DNA from: Sedimentibacter sp. MB31-C6
GTDB taxonomy: Bacteria; Bacillota; Clostridia; Tissierellales; Sedimentibacteraceae
Reading direction: 5' to 3'
Length of the DNA stretch: 64,000 bases
Assembly (NCBI RefSeq): GCF_035934735.1
Contig: NZ_CP142396.1
Coordinates: 2,108,001-2,172,000 of the forward strand
Shown: piece by piece, positions 1-7,429 of the stretch
How positions within the stretch are numbered: position 1 is the stretch's first letter
Layout: every line of letters starts with the position of its first letter
Translations under genes and position numbers: made by a program
Notes under the pieces: generated by a model
What the model was told of the DNA's origin: nothing
The model's database searches: none
What the model saw: the letters and a program-made list of their open reading frames with translations, nothing else

Positions 1-1
1 A

Positions 2-811
2 TATTTTGAATATTTGAGGGCAGCTAATAAAGTAGTTGTTTGTGGAGCTGGACATATATCGATTCCAATAATTAAGATGTGTAAACTTCTTGATTTACAT
101 ACAACTGTTATTGATGATAGACCTAAATTTGCAAACAATGCAATTATAGCCAAAGCCGATAAAGTGATTTGTGAGCCTTTTGCAGATGCATTGGATAAAA
201 TCAAAGGTGATAGCAGTACATTTTTTATAATAGTAACAAGAGGTCATCGTTATGATAAAAGTTGTTTACAAAGTATTGTTAATAAAGAAAATGCATATAT
301 AGGAATGATTGGTAGTAAAGTACGAGTAGCAAAAGTATTAAATTCTTTAGAAGAAGAAGGAATAGAAAGAGAAAAATTAAATAAAGTATACACTCCAATA
401 GGATTAAAGATAGGAGCAGAAACACCAGCTGAAATTTCTGTTGCAATAATGGCTCAAATCATTGATGTTAAGAACAAGGAATTGAAATCAAGTAATTACA
501 GCGATGAAATTATAAATAATATACTGGATATTAAGTATAAAAATATACCTAAGGCAATGGTGACTATCGTTTCTAGAAGGGGTTCTGCACCTAGAGAAGT
601 AGGAACAAAGATGGTTGTGCTAAAAGATGGTACTATGTTCGGTACTATTGGAGGTGGATGTGCTGAATCTAATTTAAGACAAAAAGCCTTTTCGTGTATA
701 GAGAATAATAAATGTCAGTTAGTTAAAGTAGACATGACTGGAAGAGAAAGTGAAGAAGAAGGTATGATATGTGGAGGAATAATAGAGGTTTTTATTGAAC
801 CAATCAAATAA
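2..811 (+). CDS. XdhC-family molybdenum hydroxylase maturation protein (5' end cut by window)
   Basis: The reading frame is open to the first base of the window, so the true start lies outside; a TTG at 14 is only an internal codon. The visible part starts with a Rossmann nucleotide-binding segment (VVVCGAGHIS, then a VIDDRP acidic strand end) and ends with a CoxI/XdhC segment (RRGSAPREVGTKM, GTIGGGCAES). XdhC proteins bind molybdenum cofactor and help sulfurate and insert it into xanthine-dehydrogenase-type enzymes, which fits the hydroxylase genes at 12.9-16.5 kb. The visible order, Rossmann before CoxI, is the reverse of classical XdhC; a further domain may be missing upstream. Family assignment is firm, exact role inferred. 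Confidence 0.88.
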   Translation, partial: YFEYLRAANKVVVCGAGHISIPIIKMCKLLDLHTTVIDDRPKFANNAIIAKADKVICEPFADALDKIKGDSSTFFIIVTRGHRYDKSCLQSIVNKENAYIGMIGSKVRVAKVLNSLEEEGIEREKLNKVYTPIGLKIGAETPAEISVAIMAQIIDVKNKELKSSNYSDEIINNILDIKYKNIPKAMVTIVSRRGSAPREVGTKMVVLKDGTMFGTIGGGCAESNLRQKAFSCIENNKCQLVKVDMTGRESEEEGMICGGIIEVFIEPIK

Positions 812-864
812 TAGTTCTATTAAATATGGAAGGAGAAGTATGATTAATTATATATTTTTCATAC

Positions 865-1398
865 ATGCAAATAATGAAAAATCTATTTCTTTCAGGAGAT
901 ATAAATGTTGGTAAAAGCACGATAATCGAAAAACTTATATATGAATCACATATTAGTAAAGATAAAATTGGAGGATTTTATACTAAAGCATATTTAGAAA
1001 ATGATAAAGTCATGGGATTCTATATAGAACCTATAAATTTTAATAGCAAAATACCAACTATACAAAATAGATTAATAGGATACACTCCTGATGGTAATTC
1101 GTGGGTTGCAGTAGAAAAGACATTTGAAACTTTTGGAGTACAAATACTGAACTATTGTTTAAACAGCAAATTCAAATTAATAATAATGGATGAATTAGGT
1201 TTTTTTGAAAATAAAGCTTATAATTTTCAAAAGATAATTCACAAAGTATTGTCTAGTGATAAAAAAGTATTAGGTTGTATAAAACCATTTTCTACTTCAT
1301 TTATGGATTCTATCAGACAAAGGAAGGACGTGATAGAAGTTGATATTACAAGAAGCAACAGAAACGATATATCAAGGATACTTGCAGAAAAATTTTAA
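865..1398 (+). CDS. THEP1-like nucleoside-triphosphatase
   Basis: A 177-residue P-loop protein with Walker A GDINVGKST near the N-terminus and Walker B LIIMDELG near residue 110, the layout of the small NTPase_1 (THEP1/DUF265) family. Its cellular role is not established; clostridial homologues sit in molybdenum-enzyme clusters, as here between xdhC-like and methyltransferase genes. The start is uncertain: neither ATG 865 nor ATG 874 has a good ribosome site, while a good AAGGAG precedes an out-of-frame ATG at 840 that opens a 24-codon ORF. Translational coupling or a sequence error could explain this. The 3' end overlaps the next gene. Confidence 0.75.
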   Translation: MQIMKNLFLSGDINVGKSTIIEKLIYESHISKDKIGGFYTKAYLENDKVMGFYIEPINFNSKIPTIQNRLIGYTPDGNSWVAVEKTFETFGVQILNYCLNSKFKLIIMDELGFFENKAYNFQKIIHKVLSSDKKVLGCIKPFSTSFMDSIRQRKDVIEVDITRSNRNDISRILAEKF

Positions 1399-2140
1399 TA
1401 TAGTAAAAAAGGAATTTATTTATACTAAAAAAAGCATTAGTTGGTTTATAGACTCTGAAAGAACGACTACATTCTATAAAAAAAGTTTAAAAATATTGAA
1501 ACCCTATTTAAAAGAATGTAAAACGATATTAGATATAGGATGTGGAGTAGGTAGTTTTTCTATAGAGCTTGCAAAAATGGGATTTCATACAACTGCTATT
1601 GATAAATTTCCTTTAGTTATAGAGTCATTAGTTGAAAGAAAACGTCAAATGAAATTAGAAAATTTAACTCCTTTAAATATTTCTTTTGAAGACTTTGAAT
1701 TTAATAATAAATATGACATTATTTTAGCAAGTTATATGATGGGATTAATAAATGAAAATACGATTGATGATATTTTAAAAAATACAAATAAGCATTTAGT
1801 TTTGATTTTGCCATATAAGAGAATTAAAAATGATTTTTCAATATCAGAACTATATGATGAATTAGAAATAGATATAGGTAATTTAGAACAATCTAATTAT
1901 ATTGATATTATAAATATTTTAGATAAAAAAAATATAAAATATGATATTGAAATTTTCAAATCTGAATTTGGACAATCATTTAAGAATTTTGAGGAAGCTA
2001 TTTTATTTATTTATCATTACTTTAATGTTCCTAAAAAGAATCTTAGAATAGTAATAGATTGGTTGAAGCGAAAGTTGATAATCAAAGATAATTTGTATTA
2101 CTTACCTAATGTTAAGGAAAGCGCAATAATAATTATATAA
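1340..2140 (+). CDS. Class I SAM-dependent methyltransferase
   Basis: The protein carries the SAM-binding motif I ILDIGCGVGSF around residue 65-75 and an acidic residue (AIDKF) at the end of the second strand, typical of class I methyltransferases. The substrate is not recognisable. It overlaps the preceding NTPase gene by up to 59 bases, suggesting translational coupling; the start is either TTG 1340 or TTG 1382, and no ATG is usable. It lies in the molybdenum-hydroxylase accessory group, so a role in cofactor or metal handling is possible but is inference from position only. The C-terminal third has no motif I recognise. Confidence 0.7.
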   Translation: MILQEATETIYQGYLQKNFNIVKKEFIYTKKSISWFIDSERTTTFYKKSLKILKPYLKECKTILDIGCGVGSFSIELAKMGFHTTAIDKFPLVIESLVERKRQMKLENLTPLNISFEDFEFNNKYDIILASYMMGLINENTIDDILKNTNKHLVLILPYKRIKNDFSISELYDELEIDIGNLEQSNYIDIINILDKKNIKYDIEIFKSEFGQSFKNFEEAILFIYHYFNVPKKNLRIVIDWLKRKLIIKDNLYYLPNVKESAIIII

Positions 2141-2156
2141 TGGAGGATTATAACAA

Positions 2157-2687
2157 ATGATATCAAAAAGATTTACTTTAAGAGAAATGATTTACATATC
2201 TTTATTAGCAGCCACTGCTACAGTATCCAAGGTTCCTATCAGGGCATTATCGAACTTCTTAACTAGTTCAGTTGGGTTACCAGGAGGGGTAGTAGGGGGA
2301 GTATATTACATGTTTTGGATAGTAGCAGCATGTGCGGTTGTTAGAAAAAAGGGTACAGCTACATTATTTTGTATTATTCAAATATTTGTTACAATAGCTA
2401 CATCAAGTATGCCTTTAATTAAGTTAATTACATATTTACCTCCTGGAATAGCAATTGATTTATTTTTATTAGTATTTAATAAAGATAAATTCAATAAAGG
2501 TACAATGATGATTTTAGGAGCTATAGCTAATTGTGCAGGTGCAATAACACAAGCGACATTAATTATGCAACTTCCGATAATACCAATGTTAGTAAGTGCT
2601 GCTATAGCAATAGTTTCAGGAGCCGTTGGAGGATATTTTGCATATGTGGTTATAATTAGAATCAGAGGAATTGTTTTATGTAATTAA
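2157..2687 (+). CDS. ECF transporter S component, substrate unknown
   Basis: A 176-residue hydrophobic protein with about five to six membrane segments and a short charged N-terminus (ISKRFTLREMIYISLLAA), the typical opening of ECF-type vitamin/metal S components that dock on a shared EcfT-EcfA module. A GGVVGGVYYMFW stretch and a PPGIAIDLFL segment resemble the YkoE/ThiW-like group, but the ligand cannot be assigned. It starts 17 bases after the methyltransferase with GGAGG in front. Its place among molybdenum-hydroxylase accessory genes suggests import of a cofactor precursor or ion; no energising module genes are in the window. Confidence 0.7.
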   Translation: MISKRFTLREMIYISLLAATATVSKVPIRALSNFLTSSVGLPGGVVGGVYYMFWIVAACAVVRKKGTATLFCIIQIFVTIATSSMPLIKLITYLPPGIAIDLFLLVFNKDKFNKGTMMILGAIANCAGAITQATLIMQLPIIPMLVSAAIAIVSGAVGGYFAYVVIIRIRGIVLCN

Positions 2688-2716
2688 CATGAATAGTTTT
2701 TAGGTAGGTGATTTTA

Positions 2717-3046
2717 GTGTATTATAATTATAGGGTATGGCTAATTAATGACAATAAAGACAAAATTATAGGCAGGGGTCCTATAATGATTCTAAAAAAA
2801 ACAGATGAATTAGGTTCGCTAAATAAAGCAGCATTAGAAATGAATATGTCATATACAAAGGCGTATTCTCTAATAAAAAATGCAGAAAAAAATTTGTCTG
2901 TTAAACTTTTGATAAAACAAATTGGTGGGAAATATGGTGGAGGGTCAATAGTTACAGAAGAGGCAAAGGATATTATTAAAAAATATGAAGAATTTGATAG
3001 ACGAGTTGGCGAATCAGTAGAAAGATTATATAATGAAATTTTCTAG
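2717..3046 (+). CDS. ModE-like winged-helix transcriptional regulator
   Basis: A 109-residue protein resembling the N-terminal DNA-binding half of ModE/LysR-like molybdenum regulators: LLKKTDELGSLNKAA-like helix followed by NMSYTKAYSLIKNAE recognition helix and a GGKYGGGS wing. The C-terminal molybdate-binding (TOBE) half of classical ModE is absent, which is common for short clostridial homologues. GTG 2717 is preferred over GTG 2708 because AGGTAGGTG lies seven bases before it. It ends the accessory gene group and is followed by an intergenic dyad and a terminator. It probably controls molybdenum-dependent genes nearby; the effector is unknown. Confidence 0.78.
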   Translation: MYYNYRVWLINDNKDKIIGRGPIMILKKTDELGSLNKAALEMNMSYTKAYSLIKNAEKNLSVKLLIKQIGGKYGGGSIVTEEAKDIIKKYEEFDRRVGESVERLYNEIF

Positions 3047-3067
3047 GAAATAAATATATATAAATCA

Positions 3068-3084
3068 TGTTCAAAAAATGAACA
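3068..3084. promoter_or_regulatory. Palindromic operator-like site TGTTC-N7-GAACA
   Basis: A dyad with 5-base perfect arms separated by 7 bases lies between the ModE-like gene and the terminator, about 220 bases upstream of the putative sigma-54 promoter of the catabolic island. The same arms and spacing occur at 45928-45944 at the IclR promoter. It may be an activator or IclR-type site. Confidence 0.5.
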
Positions 3085-3188
3085 CGAGCAGTATAAAAAA
3101 ATAACATTCTTAAATATTGCATTTAAAATATAACTATAAAGTATAATGTCATAAAAAATTATATATTTTTATTTAAAAGATGGGAAAA

Positions 3189-3220
3189 AGCGATAATCAT
3201 TAAAATTATCGCTTTTTTTT
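3189..3220 (+). terminator. Rho-independent terminator after the molybdenum accessory genes
   Basis: A 9-bp perfect stem (AGCGATAAT with ATTATCGCT), 7-base loop and a run of eight T. It separates region 1 from the catabolic island. A TATAAT at 3142-3147 lies upstream of it, so some attenuation role cannot be excluded. Confidence 0.88.
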
Positions 3221-3288
3221 AATATTTAATGTTAATAAATTATCGAATATTTATGAAAAAGGTAAATAATTATGAGGAAATTTATTAT

Positions 3289-3304
3289 TGGCATAAATTA
3301 TGCT
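3289..3304 (+). promoter_or_regulatory. Sigma-54-like -24/-12 promoter
   Basis: TGGCAT at 3289-3294 and TGCT at 3301-3304 place GG and GC exactly 12 bases apart (G3290 to G3302), matching the RpoN consensus TGGCAC-N5-TTGCW at nine of the key positions. It lies 40 bases before the first gene of the island, leaving room for a start site near 3315 and the GGGAGAGG ribosome site. No sigma-54 activator gene is in the window. Confidence 0.5.
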
Positions 3305-3343
3305 TATTATATGGTCAAACAAATTATATAAGGGAGAGGTTAC

Positions 3344-3850
3344 ATGCATATATCAATGCCAGTTTCAGATTCACTTATTAGTGAGTTAAAAATTAATGAT
3401 ACAGTAAAAATATCTGGAGTAATATATTGTGGTAGAGATGCTGTATTGCCTAAGATAGTAAAGCTTATAGACGATGGCAAGTGGGATGAAAAAAAAGTAA
3501 ATTTAAATGGTACTGCGATTTTTCATACTGCTGTTAGTCCAGCAGGAATAGGACCTACTTCAAGTAATAAGTTAGATATAGAGTCATCTATTCCAGAGTT
3601 GTCAAAGGCAGGAGTTAAGCTACATATAGGAAAAGGTAGCCTAAGCAAAGAAACAGTTGAAGCTTTAAAAAAATACAATTCAATTTTTCTGGTTACTCCT
3701 CCAAATACTGCTTTACTTACTTCAAAAATTAAAAGTAAAGAAGTAGTAGCGTTTAAAGAACAAGGTATGGAGGCATTTACTAGAATAGATGTTGTTGATT
3801 TTCCAGCCATAGTAGCAATAGCACATGGAAAGTCAATATTTGATAAATAA
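3344..3850 (+). CDS. Fumarase/mesaconase-type hydro-lyase, beta subunit
   Basis: A 168-residue protein of the class I fumarase/tartrate dehydratase beta family, with the family features GTAIFHTAVSP (family: ALFHaGP-like), GPTSSNKLD and AIAHGKSIFD. It forms with the next gene a [4Fe-4S] hydro-lyase. In this setting, with methylaspartate ammonia-lyase and citramalate-lyase-type genes, hydration of mesaconate to citramalate is the best reading; fumarate or tartrate are alternatives that sequence alone cannot exclude. It is the first gene of the island, with GGGAGAGG before ATG. The alpha gene follows after 10 bases. Subunit family is firm, substrate is inferred. Confidence 0.88.
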   Translation: MHISMPVSDSLISELKINDTVKISGVIYCGRDAVLPKIVKLIDDGKWDEKKVNLNGTAIFHTAVSPAGIGPTSSNKLDIESSIPELSKAGVKLHIGKGSLSKETVEALKKYNSIFLVTPPNTALLTSKIKSKEVVAFKEQGMEAFTRIDVVDFPAIVAIAHGKSIFDK

Positions 3851-3860
3851 GGAGGAAGTA

Positions 3861-4718
3861 ATGATAAAGTATGAAGATATTGTATTAAAAACAGCAGATA
3901 CCCTTGTTAAAGCAAGTACAACATTTAGTCCAGATAAAATTGAAGCTTATGAAAAAGCAATGGTAATTGAAGAAAATAGTAATGCTAAGTGGGTTCTAGA
4001 AAATATTTTGGAGAATAGTCAAGTAGCTAAAGCTACAAAGTTTCCATTGTGTGATGATACTGGGATACCACATGTATTCTTAGAAGTTGGAGATAAGGCA
4101 ATATTACCAGAGGGTTTTATAGGCGCAATAGAAGAAGGTGTTAGAGAAGGCTTAAGAAAATTACCAGGAAGGCCAATGGCAGTAAAAGGTAATGATAAAG
4201 AGCGTATTAGTCAAAGTTGTGGCTTATTCGAAGATTCTGGAGAATTAGCAATGGCGCCAATACAAATTCGAGAAAAGAAAAATTGTGATAAGGTAGCTTT
4301 AACAGTTTTAATGTTAGGTGGAGGACCAGAAATAAGGGGAAAAACCTTAAGAGTATTCCATAAGCATTCAGAGCAAGTAGTAATAGATGAAATGATTGAA
4401 TGGGCTAAGGAAGGTTGTGGTAAATTAGGTTGTTTACCGGCAGTATTAGGATTTGGTATAGGCAGAACAAATTTAGAAGCAGCTTCCTTATCACTAGAAG
4501 CGATGAGATATGGGAATTTTTTAATTCAATCTGACATAGAAAAAGAAATAACACAAAAAGTTAATGAATCCGGAATTGGTCCATTAGGATTAGGAGGAAA
4601 AACTACAGTATTAGGAACTTTTGTTAAAGTTGGACCTCAAAGGGCAAGTGGTGTTCGAATAGTCTCTATGAGAGTAGGATGCTGTTTTGATCCAAGAAGA
4701 GCAACAGTAACGCTATAA
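3861..4718 (+). CDS. Fumarase/mesaconase-type hydro-lyase, alpha subunit
   Basis: A 285-residue protein carrying the Fe-S core of class I fumarases: Cys64 in FPLCDDTGIP, Cys186 in KEGCGK, and Cys274/Cys275 near the C-terminus before DPRRATVTL, plus the conserved NESGIGPLGLGGKTT segment. These cysteines would hold a [4Fe-4S] cluster whose free iron binds the hydroxy acid. ATG 3861 is chosen because GGAGG lies directly in front and an upstream in-frame start overlaps the beta gene. Two-component mesaconases of glutamate-fermenting clostridia belong to this family, so mesaconate hydration to citramalate is likely; the specificity remains an inference from neighbours. Confidence 0.9.
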   Translation: MIKYEDIVLKTADTLVKASTTFSPDKIEAYEKAMVIEENSNAKWVLENILENSQVAKATKFPLCDDTGIPHVFLEVGDKAILPEGFIGAIEEGVREGLRKLPGRPMAVKGNDKERISQSCGLFEDSGELAMAPIQIREKKNCDKVALTVLMLGGGPEIRGKTLRVFHKHSEQVVIDEMIEWAKEGCGKLGCLPAVLGFGIGRTNLEAASLSLEAMRYGNFLIQSDIEKEITQKVNESGIGPLGLGGKTTVLGTFVKVGPQRASGVRIVSMRVGCCFDPRRATVTL

Positions 4719-4749
4719 AAACTTTTTTAAAAATATAGGAGGATTTGCA

Positions 4750-6096
4750 ATGATAATTTTAAAGGATGGTCTTGTAGTAACAGGTGATGGTGTAACATTA
4801 TATGAAAAGGCCAGTGTGTTAATCAGAGATAATGAAATATTAGGAGTAGTTGAAAGGTTAGATCCATCAATTGAAGCTTATGCTGATGAGGTTGTTGATT
4901 GTACAGGTAAAGCTATTATGCCAGGGATGATAAATCAACATCAACATGGAGTTACTTTCGGTCCTATATTTGCAAGTGGAATGATTAATTATGGAAAAGA
5001 TAGAATAATGGAACTTCTTGACAGAAACTTTTTACAAGGTTGTACTACAGTATTAAATGTTGATGGATTTGTAACAATGGATGAAGTAAATGAAACGCAG
5101 AAACATCATCCAATGAGAATAAAAACAGCTACAACACATGCCCCAATTAATTATGAAGCTGGTTTACGATGTGATGGTAAAGGTTTGACAGAAAAGCATA
5201 AGACTATGACTATCGAAAAAATGCTTGCAGATGGAGCTGTTTGTATAGGAGAAGTAGGAGGCGGACATACTCTTGGCGGAGGTGGACAAGACTATCTTTA
5301 TATACCAAAAGCAGTAAAAGAAGCAAAGGGTGTAGATATAGATTATTTACAGGCCAGAACTTTAAAATTGGGTGTATTAGGTAGATACATAGAAGAAAGT
5401 TATTACGACAAAGATACAGTTGCAGCTGCGTTAAAGGAAGCTAAATTAGATCATATATTAACACCAGAAGAAACTAGAGATCTTGTGTATAAAACAACTC
5501 TTGCATCAGTAAAAGTTGCAATAGATGGATATATGGAAGCTGCACACATAGCAAAAAGATTAGATGTTCCATTATTATGCCATAATGCACCTACTTCAAA
5601 AAAAGTTATTCATGAAGTAGCAAAAGTTGGATTAAATAATTTTGTCGCATGTCATTCTAATTATTTATTTACTAAAGATGAAGCTGTAGAAAACACTAAA
5701 ATATTAAAACAAAATAGCGGAGTGATAATTGAAGCTTGTACACATGATCCTTGGGGTGCAAAAAGATTAGTAGCTAATCCAGAAAACTTATATGCTTTCT
5801 ATGAAGAAGATTTAATTGATGTAGTATCTACAGATTTTGCAAATGGAAGCTTTGATTCAATGCTTGAAGCAGTGCAACATGGAGTTGAAAAGGGTTTAGT
5901 GTCTCTTCCAAAAGCAATAGCTCAATGTACTAAAAATGTAACAGAAGCTATTCCATTGTTGGCACCAAACTTAGGGCAATTAAAAGAAGGATACACTGCA
6001 GATGTATTGGTAACATCATATCCTAACTTTTCAAATGTTGAAAGAATTTATATAGATGGAAAATTAGTAGCTAAAGATGGAAAAAAATTAGTATAA
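4750..6096 (+). CDS. Enamidase-like metal-dependent amidohydrolase
   Basis: A 448-residue amidohydrolase-superfamily barrel. Visible metal ligands are His64 and His66 (NQHQHG), Glu167 in CIGEVGGG, His277 (LCHNAP), His301 (ACHSNY) and Asp361 (STDFAN). A bridging glutamate in a GEVG motif, instead of a carbamylated lysine, is a feature of enamidase from the Eubacterium barkeri nicotinate pathway, and the spacing HxH-GEVG is alike. It probably hydrolyses a cyclic amide or enamide formed by the ring hydroxylase and reductase of this island. The C-terminus (GQLKEGYTADVLV) closes the usual small beta domain. AGGAGG precedes the ATG. Exact substrate unknown; imidazolone- or SsnA-like hydrolysis are alternatives. 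Confidence 0.8.
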   Translation: MIILKDGLVVTGDGVTLYEKASVLIRDNEILGVVERLDPSIEAYADEVVDCTGKAIMPGMINQHQHGVTFGPIFASGMINYGKDRIMELLDRNFLQGCTTVLNVDGFVTMDEVNETQKHHPMRIKTATTHAPINYEAGLRCDGKGLTEKHKTMTIEKMLADGAVCIGEVGGGHTLGGGGQDYLYIPKAVKEAKGVDIDYLQARTLKLGVLGRYIEESYYDKDTVAAALKEAKLDHILTPEETRDLVYKTTLASVKVAIDGYMEAAHIAKRLDVPLLCHNAPTSKKVIHEVAKVGLNNFVACHSNYLFTKDEAVENTKILKQNSGVIIEACTHDPWGAKRLVANPENLYAFYEEDLIDVVSTDFANGSFDSMLEAVQHGVEKGLVSLPKAIAQCTKNVTEAIPLLAPNLGQLKEGYTADVLVTSYPNFSNVERIYIDGKLVAKDGKKLV

Positions 6097-6169
6097 ATAA
6101 ATTATTAATTTATAATAGTTTTTTATGTAATATATCAAAATAAAATAAGCGTAAAATAAGGAGAAAAAA

Positions 6170-7420
6170 ATGAAAGTTAAAAAAGTAATATGTTCAAAAA
6201 TTATGACAGGATTTTATATGGATGATAAGGAAGCTATTAAAAGGGGAGCGGAACCAGATGGCTTTGTATACAAAGGAGAACCTGTTACTAAGGGATTTAA
6301 AACTATAAGACAACCTGGACAAGCTGTATCAGTTATGTTTGTTTTAGAAAATGGAGAGATAGCATATGGAGATTGCGCAGTAGCACAATATGCTGCTAGT
6401 GGTGGAAGAGAAGTTCCAAATACTGCAGAAGCTTTAATAGAAGTAATAGAAAAATATGTAACTCCTATGTTTGAAGGAATGGATATAAAAGAATTTAAAT
6501 CAACAGCCGAAAACTTTGACCGTAAATTATTTGATGGAGTTCAATTACCAGCTTCTATTAGATATGGTGTTACACAAGCGATACTTGAAACTGTTGCTAT
6601 AGAAAGAAAAATTACAATGGCTGAAGTTGTAATTGATGAATACGGATTAGAGATAGATTTAACACCAGTTAGAATAAATGCTCAATCTGGTGATGAAAGA
6701 TATACAAATGTAGATAAGATGATTTTAAAAGAAGTTGGTATGATGCCTCACGGTTTAATTAATAACGTTAAGACTAAATTAGGTGAAGATGGACAGATAT
6801 TCTTAGATTGGGTTAAATGGGTTAAAAATAGAATTCAAGAAATTGGTGATCCAAACTACAATCCAGTAATGAGATATGACGTATATGGATGTATGGGATA
6901 CGCATTTAATGATGATTTAGATAAGGTTGTAGAATATTTGCTTAAAGTTGAAGAAGCATGTTCACCATATACTGTATTTATTGAAATGCCAATAGATTTA
7001 AAATCAAATGACAAACAATTAGCTGGGTTTAGATATCTAAGAAAGAAATTAGATGAAGCAGGTTCGAAATTGAAATTAATAATTGATGAATATGCAAATA
7101 CTTATGAACAAATTGTTGAGTGGGTAGACGCTAAGGGTGCAGATATGATTCAGGTAAAAACAATCGACCTTGGTGGTATAAACAATATAATTGAAGCAGT
7201 ATTATACTGTAAGAAACATGGAATTATAGCGTATCAAGGTGGAACTTGTAATGAAACAGATAAATCCGCAAGGGTTTGTGTTAACTTAGCAGTTGCTACA
7301 AAACCATTTGCTATGGCTGGAAAACCAGGAATGGGTGTTGATGAAGGAGTTATGATTGTAAATAATGAGCAAGAAAGATTGTTAAAAATATTAGAAGCAA
7401 AAAAGAATAATCTAGTTTAG
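6170..7420 (+). CDS. mal: 3-Methylaspartate ammonia-lyase
   Basis: A 416-residue enolase-superfamily protein closely resembling Clostridium tetanomorphum methylaspartase (413 residues). The residues known to act there are all present: Gln172, His194 (MMPHGL), Asp237, Glu272 and Asp306 as magnesium ligands, Gln328 and the catalytic base Lys330 (QVKT), and Thr359-Cys360 (GGTCNET). The reaction is removal of ammonia from L-threo-3-methylaspartate to give mesaconate, the substrate of the hydro-lyase encoded just upstream. No glutamate mutase gene is in the window, so methylaspartate either comes from a mutase encoded elsewhere or directly from the heterocycle opened by this island. GGAG lies before the ATG; the next gene follows after 9 bases. 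Confidence 0.95.
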   Translation: MKVKKVICSKIMTGFYMDDKEAIKRGAEPDGFVYKGEPVTKGFKTIRQPGQAVSVMFVLENGEIAYGDCAVAQYAASGGREVPNTAEALIEVIEKYVTPMFEGMDIKEFKSTAENFDRKLFDGVQLPASIRYGVTQAILETVAIERKITMAEVVIDEYGLEIDLTPVRINAQSGDERYTNVDKMILKEVGMMPHGLINNVKTKLGEDGQIFLDWVKWVKNRIQEIGDPNYNPVMRYDVYGCMGYAFNDDLDKVVEYLLKVEEACSPYTVFIEMPIDLKSNDKQLAGFRYLRKKLDEAGSKLKLIIDEYANTYEQIVEWVDAKGADMIQVKTIDLGGINNIIEAVLYCKKHGIIAYQGGTCNETDKSARVCVNLAVATKPFAMAGKPGMGVDEGVMIVNNEQERLLKILEAKKNNLV

Positions 7421-7429
7421 GAGTTAAAT

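Noticed and set aside
3344-4718. Reading the alpha/beta hydro-lyase simply as TCA-cycle fumarase
   Set aside because: The family covers fumarate, tartrate and mesaconate. Linkage to methylaspartase and citramalate-lyase-type genes favours mesaconate, although fumarase activity cannot be excluded.
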